Assembly (NCBI GenBank): GCA_049965715.1
Contig: JBMFWA010000015.1
Coordinates: 1-34,130, forward strand
Direction of reading: 5' to 3'
From: JAKAFX01 sp049965715
GTDB lineage: Archaea; Thermoplasmatota; Thermoplasmata; Thermoplasmatales; Thermoplasmataceae
DNA: 34,130 nt
The position numbers and the translations under genes were made by a program. Below, piece after piece: positions 29,449 to 34,130 of this stretch; position 1 is the first letter of the stretch; every line of letters begins with the position of its first letter. The notes below the pieces were generated by a model. The model saw only the letters and a program-made list of their open reading frames with translations, was not told the DNA's origin and did not search any database.

Positions 29449-31686
29449 CTACTGGTAGAGTCCAAGATCCTCTATGTCCTTCTTCCTCTCCCTTATTGTC
29501 TTTCCCAGATTTGCGGATATGTTTTCGTAGAACTTTATCACGTTCTCGTCCACGGAGGGCTTCACAGTCTTCATGGCCTTTTCGAAGTGCCGCTGCATGA
29601 TCTGTGAAGCTTCAGGGTTTTCCCTGTATGCCATCATTCCTGCCTCCCTGCAGAGGTTTTCCAAATCTGATCCAACGTAGCCCTCAGTCTGGTCTGCTAT
29701 CACGTCAAGCTTGACATCCTTTCCAAGCGGCATGTTTGCCGTGTGCACCTGAAGGATCTTCAGCCTGCTGTCCCTGTCCGGTGCCGGGATGTAGATGAGC
29801 TTGTCAAATCTTCCGGCCCTCAGCAGTGCGTTGTCCAGTATGTCCGGCCTGTTGGTAGCCGCTATAACGACAACGCCCTGGAGCACCTCTATCCCGTCCA
29901 GGGATGTGAGAAGCTGATTCACGATTCTTTCCGTAACGCCTGAATCACCGTAGCTGCCCCTTTTAGGCGCGATCGAGTCAATCTCGTCAAGGAACACTAT
30001 ACAGGGCGCAACCTGCTTTGCCTTCTTGAAGATTTCCCTCACGGCTTTCTCGCTTTCCCCAACCCATTTGCTCAGGACCTCCGGCCCTTTTATGGAGATG
30101 AAGTTCGCCTGGCTTTCGCTTGCAACAGCCTTGGCAAGTAAGGTCTTTCCAACACCAGGGGGCCCGTAGAGGACGAAGCCCTTGGGAGCCCGAATTCCGA
30201 GTTTCTTGAATACATCAGGGTTGAGCAATGGCAGTTCCACAGCTTCTTTCAGTTCTGTCTTGACCGCTTCCAGTCCTCCAATGTCATCCCATTTGACATT
30301 GGGAATTTCGGCTGTGACCTCCCTGAGGCTGCTCGGTTCAATCGCCTTGAGCGCTTCCATGAAGTCGTTCTCCGTAACCTGCATCTTCTCAAGGATTTCA
30401 GCAGGTATCGGCTTGTCCAGATCTATTTCGGGAAGGTAGCGTCTCAGTGCGTTCATGGCGCTTTCCCTGGCCAGTGCTGCGAGATCTGCCCCCACAAATC
30501 CGTATGTTAAGTCCGCAATCTTGTCGAGGAACTTGTTCTTGCTTGCCTCGTCTATTCCCATTGGCATGCCTCTTGTATGTATTGCGATGATTTCTTTCCG
30601 TCCGTTCTTGCTGGGCACACCAATATTGATTTCCCTGTCAAACCTTCCCGGTCTTCTGAGCGCGGGGTCCACCGCCTCTATCCTGTTTGTTGCCGCTATC
30701 ACTATGACATGCCCCCTTTCCTTCAGACCGTCCATAAGGGTGAGAAGCTGGGCTACAACTCTTCTTTCCACCTCTCCCTGGACCTCTTCTCTCTTCGGAG
30801 CGATGGAATCAATCTCATCGATGAAGATAATCGACGGCTCAGATTCTTCAGCCTTGGTGAATATCTCTCTAAGTTTCTGTTCGCTCTGACCGTAATACTT
30901 GCTCATTATTTCGGGTCCGTTTATAGAAATGAAATTGGCGCCTGTTTCATTGGCAACAGCCCTTGCAATGAGTGTCTTTCCGGTTCCTGGCGGTCCATAA
31001 AGCAGGACGCCTTTCGGGGGAAAGATACCCAGTCTTTCGAACAGTTCAGGATGCTTGAGGGGGAGCTCTATGATTTCCCTCACCTTACTCAACTGCTCTG
31101 AAAGCCCTCCAATGTCCTCGTAACTGATTCTGGATACGTCTTCGAGCAGTTCAGATGCTGGCTCCTCTCTGATCTCGATTCTTGTCTGCTCGCCAACTTC
31201 TACAGGAATCTTTGCGGGGAGCGTCTTGACAACCTTAAAGAGGAGGCCGGAATGGCCGGCCAGTGTAAGACCGGGGACGCTGATATTATCGCCTTCAAGC
31301 ATTGGCCTTCTAATGAGGGCCTTTTGAACAAACTCGTCTATCCCTTCTCCAAATTTCAGTCTCTGATCTTTCCTGATTATGGGGGCCAGGGTGATCTTCT
31401 TTGCTTCCTCAACCTGGACTCTTCTCACCTTAACCTTATCGCCAATTGAAACGCCGCAGTTATTTCGCATGACCGCATCTATGCGGACTATTCCCTTGTT
31501 CTCATCCTCGGGCCTTGCTCTGAATACCCTTCCAATTGTTTTCTTGGTTTTCTCGATCTCCACGACGTCGCCTATTTCAGCACCTAAAGTTACGCGTGAA
31601 TCTTCATCTAATCTTACCCTTGACATGCCCGGGTCAGTTGAGTTTGCCTCAGCTACTCTAAGGATTATAGTCTCTCCGATTGCCAT
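29449..31686 (-). CDS. vat: Cdc48/p97-family AAA ATPase (VAT)
   Basis: A double-AAA unfoldase that threads proteins into the 20S proteasome in archaea. The order is an N-terminal substrate domain (LRVAEANSTDPGMSRVRL, then DPBB and beta-clam regions) and two AAA modules. D1 has GPPGTGKT and FIDEIDSIAPKR; D2 has GPPGVGKT and FLDEIDSIAPKR. Arginine-finger stretches (RRPGRFDREI and LLRAGRFDKLI) are intact. ATG 31686 gives 745 residues and the same distance to the conserved IILRVAEANS as I recall for Thermoplasma VAT. ATG 31704 would add six residues. No ubiquitin-like or proteasome gene is in the window. Confidence 0.96.
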   Translation of the reverse strand: MAIGETIILRVAEANSTDPGMSRVRLDEDSRVTLGAEIGDVVEIEKTKKTIGRVFRARPEDENKGIVRIDAVMRNNCGVSIGDKVKVRRVQVEEAKKITLAPIIRKDQRLKFGEGIDEFVQKALIRRPMLEGDNISVPGLTLAGHSGLLFKVVKTLPAKIPVEVGEQTRIEIREEPASELLEDVSRISYEDIGGLSEQLSKVREIIELPLKHPELFERLGIFPPKGVLLYGPPGTGKTLIARAVANETGANFISINGPEIMSKYYGQSEQKLREIFTKAEESEPSIIFIDEIDSIAPKREEVQGEVERRVVAQLLTLMDGLKERGHVIVIAATNRIEAVDPALRRPGRFDREINIGVPSKNGRKEIIAIHTRGMPMGIDEASKNKFLDKIADLTYGFVGADLAALARESAMNALRRYLPEIDLDKPIPAEILEKMQVTENDFMEALKAIEPSSLREVTAEIPNVKWDDIGGLEAVKTELKEAVELPLLNPDVFKKLGIRAPKGFVLYGPPGVGKTLLAKAVASESQANFISIKGPEVLSKWVGESEKAVREIFKKAKQVAPCIVFLDEIDSIAPKRGSYGDSGVTERIVNQLLTSLDGIEVLQGVVVIAATNRPDILDNALLRAGRFDKLIYIPAPDRDSRLKILQVHTANMPLGKDVKLDVIADQTEGYVGSDLENLCREAGMMAYRENPEASQIMQRHFEKAMKTVKPSVDENVIKFYENISANLGKTIRERKKDIEDLGLYQ

Positions 31687-31705
31687 AACCTCATAATTGA
31701 TCATC

Positions 31706-31720
31706 GGTATATTAAAATAG
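31706..31720 (-). promoter_or_regulatory. TATA-like promoter of the VCP/VAT gene
   Basis: The minus-strand CTATTTTAATATACC lies about 27-30 nt before ATG 31686. A second TATA-like element near 31728-31738 would fit ATG 31704. Confidence 0.4.
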
Positions 31721-31849
31721 TGAATTAGAAATATTTACTATAAAAATACAGATCATCGGTGTATTTCTACGAATATAAACAATTCTGCTCCCCATTTGGC
31801 AGAAAACGGAAACCGGAATGATGTGACTTAAGAGTCCGGTTAGGCAACG

Positions 31850-31860
31850 AATATTAACTA
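31850..31860 (+). promoter_or_regulatory. TATA-like promoter of the FAD oxidoreductase gene
   Basis: ATATTAACTAA lies about 30 nt before ATG 31885. Confidence 0.4.
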
Positions 31861-31884
31861 AAGGGTGATACCTCTTAAGTTTCT

Positions 31885-33153
31885 ATGTCTTCCCCAGACT
31901 TATTAGTAGTAGGCGCTGGAATCACTGGACTCTCATCTGCTTTTCATATAAAGGAGGAAAATCCCGATCTTGAGATTACGATCATTGACAGAGCTCCCAC
32001 TTTTGCACAGGGCAATACAGCAAAGAGCGCTGCCGGGTTCAGAGACCTTTTCACCTCGGACATCAATTTCAGGCTTTCCAATAGCACCATCGCCTTTTAC
32101 AGGGATGTTCAGACGAAAACCGGATTCGATCTGGGAATGAAATTCGTGGGTTATCTGTTTCTCTTAAGCGAAGACGATAAGAGGGCAGAATCACTGAGAG
32201 AGCTGTCATCAAAAACAGCCTTGAAATTTTATGACAGATCGGATATGTCAAGGGATGAATTTCTTGTGCTTGATCAGAACGATGAACAATCCAGGGTCAT
32301 GGGCTTGAAGAATATTGACATGGGAATACTCGGTGAAAACTGCGGAATTATTGACCCGGACCTCATCTGTAATTTTTACTATGGCAAACTGAGGGAAATG
32401 GGCGTTGAATTTAAATTCAACACGAATGTTGAAAAACTCAACTTGACTCCCGTGAATCCGTTAAATTATCCTGGAGAGCCATTTTTATGGCAGGACAAGA
32501 CCGTTTCGAGCTTGACCACGAACTCAGGCGAGATAAGCGCTGCAGAGTTTCTTTTCGCTACAGATGTCTGGACAACCGGATTGCTTGATCCCCTGGGGAT
32601 AGACAGTCATGTCAGACCTAAGAAGAGACAGATTTTCCAGGTAACAGGAGGACAGGTTCAGGATATGATATCCCAGTCGCCATACACTGATTCAAAGATT
32701 TATCCCTTTACGATTTTACCTTCCAGGGGAGTATATCTCAGACCTGCCCCGAAAGAAAAGTCATTCTGGGTGGGCGTGGCGGATGATATCGGAAGGGACT
32801 TCTCGTTCAGCGAGAATCCTGAAGCTGAAGATGACTTCTATAATCTGAGCCTCTACCAGATTGCACAGTCATACGTTCCATCAATACGCACCGGTAAGGT
32901 GACGTCTAAATGGGCAGGTTACTATTCTTACAACACCATAGACAAAACTCCATACATTTTCAGGTCACTGAACCTCATTATTTCCACAGGCACAAGTGGC
33001 AGCGGTATTCTGAAAGGAGATGCCATAGGCAGGGTCACGGCTTCTGCATACAGCCGCAACGAGAAGGCAAAGCTTTACAACGGTCTGGTGGTTGAAACTG
33101 AAAAGTTGGGAATAGAGGGACGTAACATTGACAAGGAGTCAATAATCTTATAA
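31885..33153 (+). CDS. FAD-dependent oxidoreductase (DAO family)
   Basis: A 422-residue flavoprotein of the D-amino-acid-oxidase/glycine-oxidase superfamily. The dinucleotide motif VVGAGITGLSSAFHI is at residues 8-22. GNTAKSAAGFRDLF is the substrate-side FAD loop, and the C-terminal STGTSGSGILKGDAIG closes the FAD site. Relatives oxidise secondary or D-amino acids, sarcosine, glycine or glycerol-3-phosphate; nothing here selects among them. It has its own TATA-like element, is divergent from the VCP/VAT gene and ends about 140 nt from tRNA-Leu. Confidence 0.92.
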   Translation: MSSPDLLVVGAGITGLSSAFHIKEENPDLEITIIDRAPTFAQGNTAKSAAGFRDLFTSDINFRLSNSTIAFYRDVQTKTGFDLGMKFVGYLFLLSEDDKRAESLRELSSKTALKFYDRSDMSRDEFLVLDQNDEQSRVMGLKNIDMGILGENCGIIDPDLICNFYYGKLREMGVEFKFNTNVEKLNLTPVNPLNYPGEPFLWQDKTVSSLTTNSGEISAAEFLFATDVWTTGLLDPLGIDSHVRPKKRQIFQVTGGQVQDMISQSPYTDSKIYPFTILPSRGVYLRPAPKEKSFWVGVADDIGRDFSFSENPEAEDDFYNLSLYQIAQSYVPSIRTGKVTSKWAGYYSYNTIDKTPYIFRSLNLIISTGTSGSGILKGDAIGRVTASAYSRNEKAKLYNGLVVETEKLGIEGRNIDKESIIL

Positions 33154-33294
33154 TGTTTTGAGGAGGAAAACCACCGAGCCTGTGGCGTGGATGAATTGTT
33201 ATCTAAAGAATAAAACGTTCGATAAAGCTGGTATTGCCTCTAATGGCTCTTATATGAAACTTTTACTTGGTTCAATGGATTAATTTAGAACGAT

Positions 33295-33378
33295 GCGGAG
33301 GGCCGGATTCGAACCGGCGAACCCCTACGGGAATGGACCCTAAATCCATCGCCTTTAACCTAGCTCGACAACCTCCGC
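33295..33378 (-). tRNA. tRNA-Leu (anticodon UAG)
   Basis: An 84-nt class II tRNA. The acceptor stem GCGGAGG/CCTCCGC is perfect. The anticodon loop TTTAGGG reads UAG between GATGGA and TCCATT, the variable arm CCCGTAGGGG is long, and the T arm GCCGGTTCGAATCCGGC is canonical. There is no intron, and CCA is not encoded. G15 is present, the site of archaeosine, so this tRNA is a probable substrate of the RaSEA pathway. Confidence 0.97.
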
Positions 33379-33400
33379 CTCTGTTATAAGGGATTAACCG

Positions 33401-33410
33401 GCAATATATG
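33401..33410 (-). promoter_or_regulatory. TATA-like promoter of tRNA-Leu
   Basis: CATATATTGC on the minus strand lies about 27 nt upstream of the tRNA 5' end, the normal archaeal distance. Confidence 0.5.
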
Positions 33411-33809
33411 AAAGATGCTCATTTTGTAATATATCCTGGAATAACACAAATTTAGAAATCTAGTTTTTTTCTTGGGTTTATCGTCACTACAAGAGTCACT
33501 TGTTTGTAGAAGCTTGTACTGCACAAAAATTGTAAATAATTTCTGAAAGCAATTTGAATGGGGATTTCATGCTTTCCCAAAAACTGTGAAAAAAGGTTTA
33601 ATTTTAATTGAAATTGTCCTTTCAGAGCGAAACACACTCTTTCTTACCTGTCTAAACATCCGAAATTAAGAATTACCGTACTTGTAAAGAATTGTGAACA
33701 ATTGAGTGCCTTTCTGCATGGCAAAAGGACATTCTACAAAAGAAGAGAGAGAAGTTGGAACGTCACGTATTGACAATGTATATGTGTAGGTTATACTTAT
33801 AACAACAGT
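33411..33809. other. AT-rich stretch without a gene
   Basis: No supported gene is seen; a 61-codon minus-strand frame (33452-33637) shows no domain. A small palindrome, AATTGT-GA-ACAATT, is at 33690-33703, about 105 nt before the AbrB-type gene. The composition is clearly more AT-rich than that of the core genes to the left. Confidence 0.45.
33774..33786 (+). promoter_or_regulatory. TATA-like promoter of the AbrB-type gene
   Basis: AATGTATATGTG lies about 30 nt before GTG 33810. Confidence 0.4.
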
Positions 33810-34046
33810 GTGGAAAAGAAGACCATTGTTGGACCTAGGGGGCAAGTAGACATACCTAAAGAAATCAGAGATAAGATCGGAATCAAAGAATATTCTGAGG
33901 TTATTGTCGATGTTATCGATGATTCAGTTATAATAAAAAAGCTCAAACCAGAATCAGTAACGTACGTTGACTATTATTGCACAACTTATTCAAAGAAGCT
34001 CACCAAGAAGGTTGATATTAAGAAAATAACAGAGGAACAATATTAA
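33810..34046 (+). CDS. AbrB/SpoVT-type DNA-binding protein (antitoxin-like)
   Basis: A 78-residue protein whose first ~47 residues form a swapped-hairpin AbrB domain: TIVGPRGQVDIPKEIRDKIGIKE, then VIVDVIDDSVIIKK. The remaining lysine-rich tail, ending KKITEEQY, could bind a partner as in VapB/MazE antitoxins. No toxin frame starts within the remaining 84 nt of the window. The start is GTG, placed by the domain and a TATA-like element at about -30. It could be an antitoxin whose partner lies outside the window or a solitary regulator. Confidence 0.82.
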   Translation: MEKKTIVGPRGQVDIPKEIRDKIGIKEYSEVIVDVIDDSVIIKKLKPESVTYVDYYCTTYSKKLTKKVDIKKITEEQY

Positions 34047-34060
34047 AGGAAGGTGGTCTG

Positions 34061-34129
34061 CCCCCTTAAATAACGAGACAAAGTTGTCCTATAGTGTTAG
34101 ATATATATTAAATGAAGAATTGAAGGGGG
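34061..34129. repeat. Near-perfect 11-bp inverted repeat at the window edge
   Basis: CCCCCTTAAAT (34061-34071) and ATTGAAGGGGG (34119-34129) pair at 10 of 11 positions across a 47-nt spacer. The spacer contains a TATA-like ATATATATT. It may be the end of an insertion sequence, an operator for a gene beyond the window, or a terminator; the sequence alone does not decide. Confidence 0.45.
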
Positions 34130-34130
34130 T

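Noticed and set aside
33452..33637. 61-codon minus-strand frame upstream of tRNA-Leu
   Set aside because: It lies in AT-rich DNA and shows no domain or start signal.
1..34130. CRISPR array or rRNA genes
   Set aside because: No regularly spaced direct repeats with unique spacers and no ribosomal RNA signatures were seen in the window.

Overview
This window looks like the chromosome of a thermoacidophilic or acidophilic euryarchaeon of the Thermoplasmatales. The main evidence is a 745-residue Cdc48/VCP ATPase that matches the length and N-terminus I recall for Thermoplasma VAT. A nicotinate phosphoribosyltransferase with a C-terminal four-cysteine knuckle, as in the Thermoplasma enzyme, fits too, as do archaeal aRF1, archaeal UMP kinase and the archaeosine enzyme RaSEA, and a sedolisin-type acid protease with Thermoplasmatales-style surface repeats. 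No rRNA or CRISPR array is present. Most genes at the head of a transcription unit have an AT-rich TATA-like element about 20-30 nt before the start codon, which implies leaderless mRNAs. Genes inside operons often have a Shine-Dalgarno sequence instead.

Layout. 1-316: partial GAF-domain (free methionine sulfoxide reductase-like) gene, divergent from a cysS-nicotinamidase-pncB operon (454-3583). 3587-8289: three exported or membrane-anchored surface proteins, led by a sedolisin with six ~77-residue repeats. 8272-10657: HAD phosphatase, acryloyl-CoA reductase-like dehydrogenase and a chlorite-dismutase-family heme protein. 10783-14400: a tyrosine/homogentisate catabolic cluster (4-hydroxyphenylpyruvate dioxygenase, fumarylacetoacetase, homogentisate dioxygenase) followed by a NUDIX hydrolase. 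14428-15710: a PPC/DUF296 protein and a ZIP metal transporter whose promoter carries a DtxR/IdeR-like palindrome.

15711-18330 is an AT-richer accessory island. It holds a DUF4143 AAA ATPase with an unusual repeated operator and a miniature IS200/IS605 (tnpB-derived) element that retains both terminal hairpins. The core genome resumes at hemA (18393) with a convergent phosphoesterase and aminotransferase operon, RaSEA, thiL, ileS, UMP kinase, aRF1, a PRC-barrel protein, VCP/VAT and an FAD oxidoreductase. The right end (33154-34130) is AT-rich, with tRNA-Leu(UAG), an AbrB-type regulator without a visible toxin partner, and a near-perfect inverted repeat at the window edge.

Functional links. 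NAD salvage is encoded by the nicotinamidase and PncB pair. Aromatic amino-acid degradation is encoded by three of the four steps after the transaminase. Heme biosynthesis is represented by HemA and perhaps by the Cld-family protein. Translation is heavily represented by CysRS, IleRS, aRF1, tRNA-Leu and archaeosine modification. I do not see a complete undescribed defence or metabolic system. The best leads are the metal-regulated ZIP promoter, the mini-tnpB element, the ATPase operator and the surface-protein trio.
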